Origin: JAKAGE01 sp035541415
GTDB taxonomy: Bacteria > Patescibacteriota > Minisyncoccia > UBA6257 > 2-01-FULL-56-20
Assembly (NCBI GenBank): GCA_035541415.1
Contig: DATKNI010000021.1
Span: forward strand, 18,303 to 82,302
Length of the DNA: 64,000 nucleotides
Direction: 5' to 3'
The notes below the pieces were generated by a model. The model was given only the letters and a program-made list of their open reading frames with translations. It made no database searches and was not told the origin of the DNA. A program made the translations under genes and the position numbers. Positions 1 through 7,820 of the stretch are shown here, one piece after another; positions within the stretch are counted from its first letter, which is position 1, and each line of letters begins with the position of its first letter.

Positions 1-663
1 GGCTATTCCGGATCGGGTAAAACTACACTCATCAAATTGCTCGTTGGATTGTATAAACCGACGAAAGGCTCGATTTCATTGAACGGCATTGATGGTTCAA
101 AAGTTGATTATGACTATTTGCGCCGCAAGATCGGATACGTTTCGCAGGAGACCCAGCTTTTTGCCGGGACGCTCCGCGATAACCTGCTCTTCGTGAATCC
201 GGCGGCAACCGACGAGGATTGCTGGGATGCTTTGAAGAGCGCTTCGGTCGTTGATATCGCGCATCGCGGCGGCAAGGGCCTCGACACGCGCATCGGCGAA
301 GGCGGCATCAAGATTTCGGGCGGCGAACGCCAGCGCCTTGCGATCGCCCGCGCGCTTCTCAGGAAGCCCGACCTCATCATCTTTGACGAAGCGACGTCGA
401 GCCTCGATTCGATCACCGAAAAATCCATCACCGACACCATCAAGGAAATCGCGCAGACGCACCCCGATCTCATCACGGTCATGGTGGCGCACCGGCTTTC
501 GACGATTGCCCACGCCGACACGATTTATGTTTTGCAGAAAGGCACTATCATCGAACACGGTTCCCACAACGAGCTCCTGCAAAATCGGGACGGCTTGTAT
601 TCGGCCCTCTGGAAAGAGCAGAGCGGAAGCGGGGAAGTCTGGGAGGCGCCGGTTTTTGCATAA
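1..663 (+). CDS. ABC exporter, ATPase C-terminal part (5' end outside window)
   Basis: The reading frame is open from base 1 and begins inside the Walker A motif (GYSGSGKTT), so only the nucleotide-binding domain is present and the membrane domain lies upstream of the window. The Q-loop region (YVSQETQLF), the signature ISGGERQRLAIARALL, Walker B (LIIFDEATSSLD) and the H-loop (VMVAHRLSTI) follow in the normal order. This arrangement, with a C-terminal end reading IIEHGSHNELL, is typical of fused exporters of the MsbA/LmrA (ABC-B) type acting in the cytoplasmic membrane. The substrate cannot be told from this part. The ATPase assignment is certain; the exporter subtype is inferred from the signature and tail. 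Confidence 0.9.
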   Translation, partial: GYSGSGKTTLIKLLVGLYKPTKGSISLNGIDGSKVDYDYLRRKIGYVSQETQLFAGTLRDNLLFVNPAATDEDCWDALKSASVVDIAHRGGKGLDTRIGEGGIKISGGERQRLAIARALLRKPDLIIFDEATSSLDSITEKSITDTIKEIAQTHPDLITVMVAHRLSTIAHADTIYVLQKGTIIEHGSHNELLQNRDGLYSALWKEQSGSGEVWEAPVFA

Positions 664-717
664 ATCGGATTATTAAATTATCATTAACCGGTAGCTGAAA
701 GCACGACAGGTACCCCT

Positions 718-741
718 ATGAGCCGCGGCTCGGGGGCTCAT
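718..741 (+). terminator. Hairpin between the ABC exporter and uvrA
   Basis: A 7-bp perfect stem (ATGAGCC / GGCTCAT) encloses a 10-nt G-rich loop. Only a weak T-rich stretch (TTCGTT) follows, so it may be a poor terminator or a leader hairpin. An in-frame ATG at 718 lies inside the stem, which argues against using it as the uvrA start. Confidence 0.4.
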
Positions 742-792
742 TCGTTATGGAAAAACCTTCAAGATCGCAAAACCCGACCCAACCCCAAAACC

Positions 793-3318
793 ATGCCAGC
801 ACACGACAAAATCATCATCAAGGGCGCCCGCGAGCACAATCTGAAAAATATCAATCTTGAGATCCCGCGCGACAAAATGGTTGTTTTTACGGGGCTTTCC
901 GGCTCCGGAAAATCGAGCCTCGCATTCGACACCATTTTCGCCGAAGGCCAGCGCCGCTACATCGAATCATTGTCCGCCTACGCCCGGCAGTTTTTAGGCC
1001 GCCTCGATAAACCCGACGTAGACGACATCGAAGGATTGTCGCCGGCGATTTCGATCGACCAGAAGAGCCACTCTTCGAATCCGCGCTCGACCGTTGCGAC
1101 GATCACCGAAATCTACGATTACCTCCGCGTGCTTTTTGCGCGCGCCGGAAAACCGTTCTGTCCGACCTGCGGCCGTGAAATCCAAAAGCTCACAAATGAA
1201 GAGATCGTTGATATTGCGATCGACATCGCAAAAGATAATAAAGACAAAAAGAATTTGGTGATCTTGGCTCCGGTCGTCCGCGGGCGCAAAGGGGAATACT
1301 ACCAGATGCTCTACGATTTCTTGAATGCAGGATTTTCCGAAGTGCGCGTAGACGGCAAATATTATTCGCTCCGCGAGCGCGTGGAGCTCAGCCGCTACAA
1401 GACGCACAACATCGACCTCGTGGTCGACCGCATTCCGGCCGGCATGAACTTCAAAGAAAAAGACAACCGCTTGCGCCTCGCGGAAGCCATCGAGCATGCG
1501 CTCAAATACGGCAATGACGTGGTGACGGTGATCACCGACAAAGAAGTTTCGCTTTCGGCAAAGTTTACGTGCCCGCACGACGGGTTCTCGTTCCCGGAAA
1601 TCGAACCGCGCCTTTTTTCATTCAACAGTCCGTACGGCGCCTGCCCCGAGTGCCACGGCTTGGGCACGAAAGATTTGTGGTCGGAAGAAATCTGCCCGGT
1701 GTGCCTGGGCAAGCGTTTGCGCGTGGAAAGCTTGAACGTCTTGATCGACGGCAAGAACATCAATTCCGTCGTTGCGTTTTCGATCGAAAACGCTTTTACG
1801 TTTTTTGAGACGATGAAGTTCAAGAGCGCCTCGATGGCCGAAGTCGCCGAAGCTCCGCTCCGCGAAATCAAATCGCGCCTGAAGTTCATGATGGACGTCG
1901 GTTTGGAATATCTGACGCTCGACCGCAAAGCAGGCACGCTCTCCGGCGGCGAAGCCCAGCGCATCCGGCTGGCATCGCAGATCGGCTCGCGCCTCGTGGG
2001 AACGCTCTACATTCTCGATGAGCCGACGATCGGCCTCCATCAGCGCGACAATGCCAAGCTCATCAAAACGCTCCAAGACTTGCGCGATTTGGGCAATACG
2101 ATCGTCGTCGTTGAGCACGACGAAGACACAATCCGCGCGGCGGATTATCTTGTGGACATCGGCCCGGCGGCCGGCGTGCATGGCGGGCATGTGGTGGCAA
2201 AAGGCCCGATTCCGGAAATATTAAAAGATTCTAAACAGAATTCGCTCACCTTGCAGTATCTTCGCGGCAAGCAGTTTATCGCCGTTCCCGACGAGCGCCG
2301 GAATGTGGATCCCAAGAAGCACGAATCGCTCAAGATTCGCGGCGCTCACGCGAACAACCTCAAGAACATCGACGTCGACATCCCGCTTCGCCGGCTTACC
2401 GCCGTGACGGGCGTTTCGGGTTCCGGAAAATCGAGCCTCGTGTACGACGTGCTCTACAAGCAGGTTGCCGACAAGCTGAACCATGCCAACTATAAAGCTG
2501 GCGGCGTAAAGCAGATTCTTGGCATGGAATATATTAATCGCATCATCAACATCGACCAGTCGGCAATCGGCCGCACGCCGCGTTCGAATCCGGCGACGTA
2601 CGTCGGCGCGTGGACGCACATCCGTGACCTCTTTGCCTCGACCGAAGATGCCCGCGTGCGCGGCTACAAGCCGGGACGCTTCAGCTTTAACGTTCCCGGA
2701 GGCCGGTGCGAAAACTGCGAGGGCCACGGCACGATCGCCATCGAAATGCACTTCTTGCCGACGGTGTACGTGACCTGCGACATCTGCAAGGGAAAGCGCT
2801 TCGACCGCGAAACGCTCGAAGTGGAATATAAAGGAAAAAATATTTATGACATTTTGCGGATGACGATCGAGGAAGCCGTGAAGTTTTTTGAGGACATCCC
2901 ATGGCTCCATGAAAAGTTAACCATTTTGGAGGAGGTCGGTTTGGGATATCTCGAGCTTGGACAATCGGCGACGACTTTGAGCGGCGGCGAAGCCCAGCGC
3001 ATCAAGCTTTCCGCCGAACTCGGAAAACGCGACACGCGCCGTACGTTGTATCTTCTCGATGAGCCGACCACCGGCTTGCATTTTGCGGATGTCGACCAGC
3101 TCATCAAAGTTTTGCAGCGCCTCGTTGATCGCGGCAATACGATCGTCGTCATTGAACATAATCTTGACGTCATCAAGACCGCCGACTGGATCATTGACCT
3201 CGGCCCGGAAGGCGGCGAGCGCGGCGGCAGGGTGATCGTGGCGGGGACGCCCGAACAGGTCGCCCGCAAAGCAGGCAGCTTTACCGGGCAATATCTGAGG
3301 AAGGTGCTGCAGCGCTAG
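793..3318 (+). CDS. uvrA: UvrA, excinuclease ABC subunit A, compact form
   Basis: Damage-recognition ATPase of nucleotide excision repair, loading UvrB on DNA. At 841 aa it is about 100 residues shorter than E. coli UvrA (940). Two ABC modules are intact: Walker A GLSGSGKSS at about residue 34 and GVSGSGKSS at about 539, each with an LSGGEAQRI signature. The UvrB-binding region follows CPTCG (about residue 123). CPECHGLG (about 284) and CPVCLGKRL (about 301) are separated by only about 13 residues, where other UvrA proteins carry an insertion domain of roughly 100 residues, so that domain appears to be deleted. The start at 793 is chosen because the upstream in-frame ATG at 718 sits in a hairpin and its extension looks non-conserved. 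uvrC lies one gene downstream. Confidence 0.97.
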   Translation: MPAHDKIIIKGAREHNLKNINLEIPRDKMVVFTGLSGSGKSSLAFDTIFAEGQRRYIESLSAYARQFLGRLDKPDVDDIEGLSPAISIDQKSHSSNPRSTVATITEIYDYLRVLFARAGKPFCPTCGREIQKLTNEEIVDIAIDIAKDNKDKKNLVILAPVVRGRKGEYYQMLYDFLNAGFSEVRVDGKYYSLRERVELSRYKTHNIDLVVDRIPAGMNFKEKDNRLRLAEAIEHALKYGNDVVTVITDKEVSLSAKFTCPHDGFSFPEIEPRLFSFNSPYGACPECHGLGTKDLWSEEICPVCLGKRLRVESLNVLIDGKNINSVVAFSIENAFTFFETMKFKSASMAEVAEAPLREIKSRLKFMMDVGLEYLTLDRKAGTLSGGEAQRIRLASQIGSRLVGTLYILDEPTIGLHQRDNAKLIKTLQDLRDLGNTIVVVEHDEDTIRAADYLVDIGPAAGVHGGHVVAKGPIPEILKDSKQNSLTLQYLRGKQFIAVPDERRNVDPKKHESLKIRGAHANNLKNIDVDIPLRRLTAVTGVSGSGKSSLVYDVLYKQVADKLNHANYKAGGVKQILGMEYINRIINIDQSAIGRTPRSNPATYVGAWTHIRDLFASTEDARVRGYKPGRFSFNVPGGRCENCEGHGTIAIEMHFLPTVYVTCDICKGKRFDRETLEVEYKGKNIYDILRMTIEEAVKFFEDIPWLHEKLTILEEVGLGYLELGQSATTLSGGEAQRIKLSAELGKRDTRRTLYLLDEPTTGLHFADVDQLIKVLQRLVDRGNTIVVIEHNLDVIKTADWIIDLGPEGGERGGRVIVAGTPEQVARKAGSFTGQYLRKVLQR

Positions 3319-3333
3319 CGGCGGCGATTGGCA

Positions 3334-3339
3334 TATAAT
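3334..3339 (+). promoter_or_regulatory. TATAAT -10 box, leaderless start for 3346 gene
   Basis: Perfect TATAAT ending 6 nt before ATG 3346. With the usual spacing, transcription would begin on the A of the start codon. It implies that uvrC can be transcribed separately from uvrA. Confidence 0.6.
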
Positions 3340-3345
3340 AGATAC

Positions 3346-3627
3346 ATGCCCCATATCATCGACAATAAAATTTACCATGACGGTCGTGAGATCGCCTGGA
3401 TCGACGGCAAGCAGATAAAGACCGATTCGGGCAACCAGGTGCTCGGCTATATCGGCACGGAGCACGTGTACGACGCCAAGAATAACCGGATTGCCTACAT
3501 CGAGAACGACGCCCTCCATTTTGAAAACGGCGAGCCGAGCGTGTCGCTCGAAAAAGTTAACCAGGAGATCCAGGGCACGTATCCGCTCAACGTGAAGTGC
3601 GCCGTGTACGTGCTCGTCGAGTACTGA
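3346..3627 (+). CDS. Small beta-strand repeat protein (beta-flower-like)
   Basis: A 93-aa cytoplasmic protein with no membrane segment or signal. It is built from short repeated beta units of the form IYxxDGxxIAxIxGxxI, xxxSGxxLGYI, VYDAKNNRIAYI and LHFENG, which resemble the repeat pattern of four-fold beta-flower proteins; that assignment is pattern recognition only. The start at 3346 is preferred over an in-frame ATG 18 nt upstream because the -10 box covers that region. The TGA stop overlaps the uvrC ATG (ATGA), so the two are translationally coupled. Function unknown; its position between uvrA and uvrC suggests co-expression with repair but does not prove a repair role. Confidence 0.75.
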   Translation: MPHIIDNKIYHDGREIAWIDGKQIKTDSGNQVLGYIGTEHVYDAKNNRIAYIENDALHFENGEPSVSLEKVNQEIQGTYPLNVKCAVYVLVEY

Positions 3628-4895
3628 TGTTAAAAAAAGATTATAAAAAACTTCCCGATACGCCCGGCGTCTACATCATGAAAAACGCCGCGGGCGAGAT
3701 TCTTTACGTCGGCAAAGCGGGGAACCTGCGCCGGCGCGTTTCGAGTTATTTCGAACGCCCGCACGATGTCCGCATCGAACGGCTCGTCTCGCGCATCGTG
3801 AGCATCGACTTCAAGCAGACGGATACGGCGCTCGAGGCACTCATCTTGGAAGCCGAGCTCATCAAAAAACACGCGCCGCCGTTCAACGTGCGCGAGAAGG
3901 ACGATAAGAGCTTTTTGTACGTCGAGATCACCAAAGAAAAATTCCCGCGCGTTCTTTTAGTGCGCGGACAGGATCCCGCGGCGGGGAAGCGGTACGGTCC
4001 GTTCACGTCGGCGTCGAGCGCCCGCGAAGCGCTCCGGATCCTTCGCCGCATTTTCCCGTGGAATTCGCATGATCCCGAAGACATCGGCAGGCTCAAGCGC
4101 CCGTGCTTCAATTTTGAAATCGGCTTGTGTCCCGGAACCTGCGTGGGAGCCGTGACGCGCGAGGAATATCAAAAAACGATCGACCGCCTCAAATTATTTT
4201 TTGACGGAAAAAAGAAAAAAGTATTGCAGTCGTTCGAAAAAGACATGCGCGCGGCAAGCAAGGCGCTCGACTTCGAGAAAGCGGAAAAACTGCGGCGCCA
4301 GATGTTCGCCTTGCGGCACATCCGCGAGACTGCGCTCATTGCGAGCGGTGATTCGCTGCCGATCGATCCGGAGGCGGAATCGCCGCACGGCGGCGCGGAT
4401 GGCGAGGCGTACCGCATCGAGGGGTATGACATCTCGAATATTTCAGGCACGGACGCCGTTGGCTCCATGGTCGTATTTGAAGACGGCGAACCGAACAAGA
4501 ACGAATACCGCAAATTTAAGATTAAAAGCATTTTCCAGCCGAACGACGTCGGCATGCTCACGGAAGTTCTCGAACGGCGCTTCCACCGGCACGCGATCGA
4601 TATAAAAGGAAAAGAACTTAGCGCCATAAAACGCGACGCGTGGCGGCTGCCGAACCTCATTTTGATCGACGGGGGCGTCGCGCAGGCGAACGCGGCAAAA
4701 AAAGTTTTGCTGCGCGCCGGTTTGCGCATCCCCATTCTCGGCATTGCAAAAGGGCCCGAACGGAAACGCAACGACATTATCGGCGCAATTCCCAAAGGCG
4801 TAACGAAGGAAACGCTCATCCGCGTGCGCAACGAAGCGCATCGCTTTGCGATCGGATATCACAAAGCCCTTCGGGGACGAAGGGCTTTGGGCTGA
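3627..4895 (+). CDS. uvrC: UvrC, excinuclease ABC subunit C, lacking the C-terminal HhH domain
   Basis: Dual-incision nuclease of nucleotide excision repair. Residues 14-31 carry the GIY-YIG signature (GVYIM...LYVGKA) for 3' incision, a UVR motif that contacts UvrB lies near residues 198-231, and the RNase H-like domain for 5' incision has YDISNISG (about 268), LILIDGG (about 348) and EAHRFAI (about 405). The protein is 422 aa, whereas family members are usually near 600, and it ends right after the RNase H-like domain, so the helix-hairpin-helix pair is missing. The last codons form a perfect hairpin (4863-4888). It overlaps the preceding gene by 3 nt. A frameshift removing the tail is possible, but no HhH-like sequence follows: the next gene is convergent. 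Confidence 0.93.
   Translation: MLKKDYKKLPDTPGVYIMKNAAGEILYVGKAGNLRRRVSSYFERPHDVRIERLVSRIVSIDFKQTDTALEALILEAELIKKHAPPFNVREKDDKSFLYVEITKEKFPRVLLVRGQDPAAGKRYGPFTSASSAREALRILRRIFPWNSHDPEDIGRLKRPCFNFEIGLCPGTCVGAVTREEYQKTIDRLKLFFDGKKKKVLQSFEKDMRAASKALDFEKAEKLRRQMFALRHIRETALIASGDSLPIDPEAESPHGGADGEAYRIEGYDISNISGTDAVGSMVVFEDGEPNKNEYRKFKIKSIFQPNDVGMLTEVLERRFHRHAIDIKGKELSAIKRDAWRLPNLILIDGGVAQANAAKKVLLRAGLRIPILGIAKGPERKRNDIIGAIPKGVTKETLIRVRNEAHRFAIGYHKALRGRRALG
4863..4888 (+). terminator. Hairpin at the convergent end of uvrC
   Basis: Perfect 10-bp stem AAAGCCCTTC / GAAGGGCTTT with a GGGGAC loop, embedded in the last uvrC codons between two convergent genes. No U-tract follows on either strand, so termination efficiency is uncertain. 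Confidence 0.45.
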
Positions 4896-4908
4896 CGCAC
4901 GGACTTTC

Positions 4909-5466
4909 TTAGTTGGTCACCGTAAACACCGGGCTCACGAGAGGCGGCAGATTATTGCCGTCGAATGATAAGCGGATTTTGTACGTTCCCGGAACGAGTT
5001 CTTTCTTGAGGGGGCTGTAGCGGGAAAGCGCATATTCGCGCGTGTCCCAACTGTAGGAGGTTTGTCCGGTTCCCGTTTCGGAAAGGATTGTGCCGACAAA
5101 ATTTCCTTTGGCATCAAGAAGATCGATGACGCCCGTGATGTTGCCGGCTTTGTCCCAGCTGATCGAGTTTGATGCGCCGATTTTCCATTGACCATTTGCG
5201 GCCGGCGCAATGAGATGAATGACGAAGGGGGGATTCCGGCGTACCGTGGTGCCGGTGTGCGAGCCCGACGTGCCGTTCGTTCCGGCGGTGGTCGAGGCCC
5301 CGGGCGTTCCGGTCGCGTTATCGGTCGAAGCGGTCACCGCGGTCGAAGACGACGAGGGATTCGAAGCCGATTTTTTTGCGCCGCCGTAGACGAGGATTAT
5401 TGCAACTGCGACAACGATAATGAGCGCCACGGCAACCGCTTTGCCGGTATTGCTTATTTTGTCCAT
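4909..5466 (-). CDS. Membrane-anchored protein with Kre9/KNH-like Ig-fold domain
   Basis: A 185-aa protein with one hydrophobic segment (about residues 9-28), a low-complexity Ser/Thr/Gly linker (about 33-80), and a C-terminal beta domain of roughly 100 residues. That domain reads like the Ser-Thr-rich Kre9/KNH family: an opening HLIAPAANGQW, then ISWD, SYSWDT and VPGTYKIRLSF, ending in PVFTVTN. The topology places the domain outside the cell. It is transcribed away from tsaC; a TATAAC box lies 7 nt before its ATG and overlaps the tsaC start region. An upstream in-frame start would cover the promoter, so 5466 is chosen. A role in surface display or wall attachment is inferred. Confidence 0.75.
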   Translation of the reverse strand: MDKISNTGKAVAVALIIVVAVAIILVYGGAKKSASNPSSSSTAVTASTDNATGTPGASTTAGTNGTSGSHTGTTVRRNPPFVIHLIAPAANGQWKIGASNSISWDKAGNITGVIDLLDAKGNFVGTILSETGTGQTSYSWDTREYALSRYSPLKKELVPGTYKIRLSFDGNNLPPLVSPVFTVTN

Positions 5467-5481
5467 AATGAAAGTTATACC

Positions 5482-6072
5482 ATGAATGCCCGCTTCCAAC
5501 AATATATTCTTCCATCGCTCAAAAAAGGGGCGATCGGCGTTTTGCCCACGGATACGATCTATGGCATTGTGGGATCGGCGCTCAACAAAAAAGCCATTGA
5601 GCGGATTTACCGTTTGCGAAAGCGCAGTCCCAAGAAGCCGGTCATCGTCCTCATCGGCTCATTGCATGATGTTAAAAAATTCGGAGTCGCCCTTTCCCCG
5701 GATATTAAAAAAACATTAAGCACGGTGTGGCCTAATCAGGTGAGCGTGATTTTGCCCGTCGGCACCGCGTCCGCGCGAAGAAAATTTTCATATCTCCACC
5801 GGGGGACGAACGCGATCGCGTTCCGCCTGCCAAAGCCGCTCTGGCTGCGGCAGCTGCTCACGGCAAGCGGCCCGCTTGCCGCACCAAGCGCGAATGTTGA
5901 AGGCGAACCGCCGGCAAAGACCATAAAAGAGGCCAAGGGATATTTCGGCGACCGCGTGGATTTCTATGTTGACGCCGGAAAGCGCGTTTCCGAGCCGTCA
6001 ACGCTCGTCGGCGTGGAAGGCGGAAAACTGAGCGTTATCCGCACGGGAGCCGTTCGCGTAAAAACCGCGTGA
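5482..6072 (+). CDS. tsaC: TsaC/Sua5/YrdC threonylcarbamoyl-AMP synthase
   Basis: Makes threonylcarbamoyl-AMP from threonine, bicarbonate and ATP, the first step of tRNA t6A modification. The 196-aa protein matches the single-domain TsaC form. Visible hallmarks are the N-terminal GAIGVLPTDTIYGI, KRSPKKPVIVLI, the TVWPNQVSVIL stretch, IAFRLP and APSANVEGEPPAKT, and a closing STLVGVE...VIRTGAV. The start at 5482 begins with the conserved region; upstream sequence belongs to the divergent gene's promoter. The adjoining gene on the same strand follows after 12 nt but has its own -10 box. Confidence 0.93.
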   Translation: MNARFQQYILPSLKKGAIGVLPTDTIYGIVGSALNKKAIERIYRLRKRSPKKPVIVLIGSLHDVKKFGVALSPDIKKTLSTVWPNQVSVILPVGTASARRKFSYLHRGTNAIAFRLPKPLWLRQLLTASGPLAAPSANVEGEPPAKTIKEAKGYFGDRVDFYVDAGKRVSEPSTLVGVEGGKLSVIRTGAVRVKTA

Positions 6073-6078
6073 TATAAT
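6073..6078 (+). promoter_or_regulatory. Extended -10 box (TGA-TATAAT), leaderless start for 6085 gene
   Basis: TATAAT preceded by TG at the extended -10 position; 6 nt separate it from ATG 6085. No -35 element is evident, which fits an extended -10 promoter. Confidence 0.6.
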
Positions 6079-6084
6079 TTTTAT

Positions 6085-7764
6085 ATGTTGGCCGACGAGA
6101 TCAAACAATTCTTCCACGGGGAGGTGGCGGAGGATTCCGCTACGATTGAAACATTCAGCCGCGACTATTCGGTTTTTAAGGTAAAGCCGCAGCTCGTGGT
6201 TTTTCCGAAAGACGTTGACGACGTCAAGAACCTGGTGAAGTTCGTTTCAAAAAAGAAGGCCGAAGGCGTGGACATCTCGATCACGGGCCGCTCGGCGGGC
6301 ACCGACATGACGGGCGGGCCGCTCAACCAGGGGATCATCGTTTCATTCACCAAATATTTCAATCATGTAAAGGAGATCCACGAGTCGACGACGAGCGCCG
6401 ACGAAGCATATGCCGTCGTCGAACCCGGCGTTTACTTCCGGGATTTTGAAAAGCAGATCACGCCGAAAGGCCTTTTGTATCCCTCATATCCCGCATCAAA
6501 GGAATTGTGCGCTTTGGGCGGCATCGTAAACAATAATTCCGGCGGCGAGAAGACATTGCGCTATGGCAAAACGGAGGACTACGTCCGCGAGCTTGATGTT
6601 GTGTTGAGCGACGGCAATGAATACACGATCAAGCCGCTCGAGGGCGGCGCGCTCCGGGCCAAACTCAACGAGCCTGGTTTTGAAGGCGACATCTATCGCA
6701 AGGTATACGACCTCGTCGATAAAAATTACGACGTCATCAAGAAAGCAAAGCCCGACGTCTCAAAAAATTCCGCAGGGTATTATCTCTGGAACGTGTGGGA
6801 CAAGAAAGTGTTTGATCTCACGAAGCTCATCGTCGGATCGCAGGGGACGCTCGCGATGCTCGCAAGCGCAAAGCTCGGCTTGGTGCGCCTCAAAAAACAT
6901 TCGCGGCTGTGCGTTATTTTCCTCAAAGACCTCGGTCCCGTGGCGGATCTCGTCGTCGAAGTTCTCAAGTTTCATCCCGAGAGCATTGAATCCTATGACG
7001 ATAAGACCATGCAGGTTGCCGTGAAATTCTGGTGGCAGATTCTGAAGTCCATGAAGGGCGGCGTCTTCAAGCTTGGCTGGCAGTTCATTCCGGAAATGTG
7101 GATGGTGGCGACGGGCGGCATGCCAAAAATGATCCTGCTCGTGGAGCTTACGGGCGATGACGAGAAAGAGCTCGTCGCCAAGCTCATGCAGCTTGCGAGC
7201 GACGTGCGTGTTTTTGCAAAAACACATCCGGGCATCCAGGTGAATCCGCTCCACAACGAAGGCGACGAAGAGAAATATTGGACGATCCGCCGCCAGAGCT
7301 TTGCCTTGCTCCACAACAACACCACCGGCAAAGATACCGCGCCCTTCATTGACGACTTTTGCGTGAAGCCGGAGTTCCTGCCGGAGTTCATGCCGAAGCT
7401 GAATGCGATTCTTGATAACTACAAGAAGGACCTCATTTATACGATTACGGGCCATCCTGGCAACGGCAATTTTCACATCATCCCGCTCATGGACCTCAAA
7501 GACCCGCGGGTGCGGCGCTTGATCCCCGAAATTTCAGAAAAAGTTTACCGGCTCGTGTTCCAATATCACGGGACGATCACGGCCGAGCATAATGACGGCC
7601 TGATCCGCACGCCGTATCTCGAAGAGATGTACGGCCCGGAGATCGAAGGGTTCTTTAAGGAGGTAAAAAACATTTTTGACCCGCAAAACATTTTCAACCC
7701 CGGGAAAAAAGTAGGCGGCAACCTCAAATACAGCGTGGATCACATCACGCCGACGCACTGGTAG
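6085..7764 (+). CDS. GlcD-like FAD-binding oxidoreductase (2-hydroxyacid oxidase/dehydrogenase family)
   Basis: A 559-aa flavoprotein of the FAD-binding type 4 (PP-loop) family. The FAD domain occupies about residues 40-240 (VVFPKDVDDVKNLV, ITGRSAGTDMTGG, GGIVNNNSGGEKTLRYG), and the C-terminal FAD-oxidase domain contains GHPGNGNFHIIP and HNDGLIRTP, ending with IFDPQNIFNPGKK. These are the family's usual FAD and substrate/metal-site motifs. Likely substrates are D-lactate, glycolate or another 2-hydroxyacid; the sequence does not decide. No iron-sulfur partner gene is adjacent and no Cys-rich ferredoxin tail is present, so the electron acceptor (quinone or oxygen) is unknown. An acceptor feeding the Cyo oxidase at 54-59 kb is a reasonable guess. 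Confidence 0.88.
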   Translation: MLADEIKQFFHGEVAEDSATIETFSRDYSVFKVKPQLVVFPKDVDDVKNLVKFVSKKKAEGVDISITGRSAGTDMTGGPLNQGIIVSFTKYFNHVKEIHESTTSADEAYAVVEPGVYFRDFEKQITPKGLLYPSYPASKELCALGGIVNNNSGGEKTLRYGKTEDYVRELDVVLSDGNEYTIKPLEGGALRAKLNEPGFEGDIYRKVYDLVDKNYDVIKKAKPDVSKNSAGYYLWNVWDKKVFDLTKLIVGSQGTLAMLASAKLGLVRLKKHSRLCVIFLKDLGPVADLVVEVLKFHPESIESYDDKTMQVAVKFWWQILKSMKGGVFKLGWQFIPEMWMVATGGMPKMILLVELTGDDEKELVAKLMQLASDVRVFAKTHPGIQVNPLHNEGDEEKYWTIRRQSFALLHNNTTGKDTAPFIDDFCVKPEFLPEFMPKLNAILDNYKKDLIYTITGHPGNGNFHIIPLMDLKDPRVRRLIPEISEKVYRLVFQYHGTITAEHNDGLIRTPYLEEMYGPEIEGFFKEVKNIFDPQNIFNPGKKVGGNLKYSVDHITPTHW

Positions 7765-7820
7765 CAGCTTTGATGGCGGAGGCGGGATTTCCGTGGTATC
7801 CTGATGAAAATTATCCTCCC

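Noticed and set aside
692..707. 16-nt similarity (one mismatch) between 692-707 and 52681-52696 (AGCTGAAAGCA...GACA)
   Set aside because: In 64 kb several such pairs are expected by chance, and the surroundings are not alike.
718..792. Upstream in-frame ATG for uvrA at 718
   Set aside because: It lies in a perfect hairpin and adds 25 residues unlike the family N-terminus; 793 starts with the conserved region.
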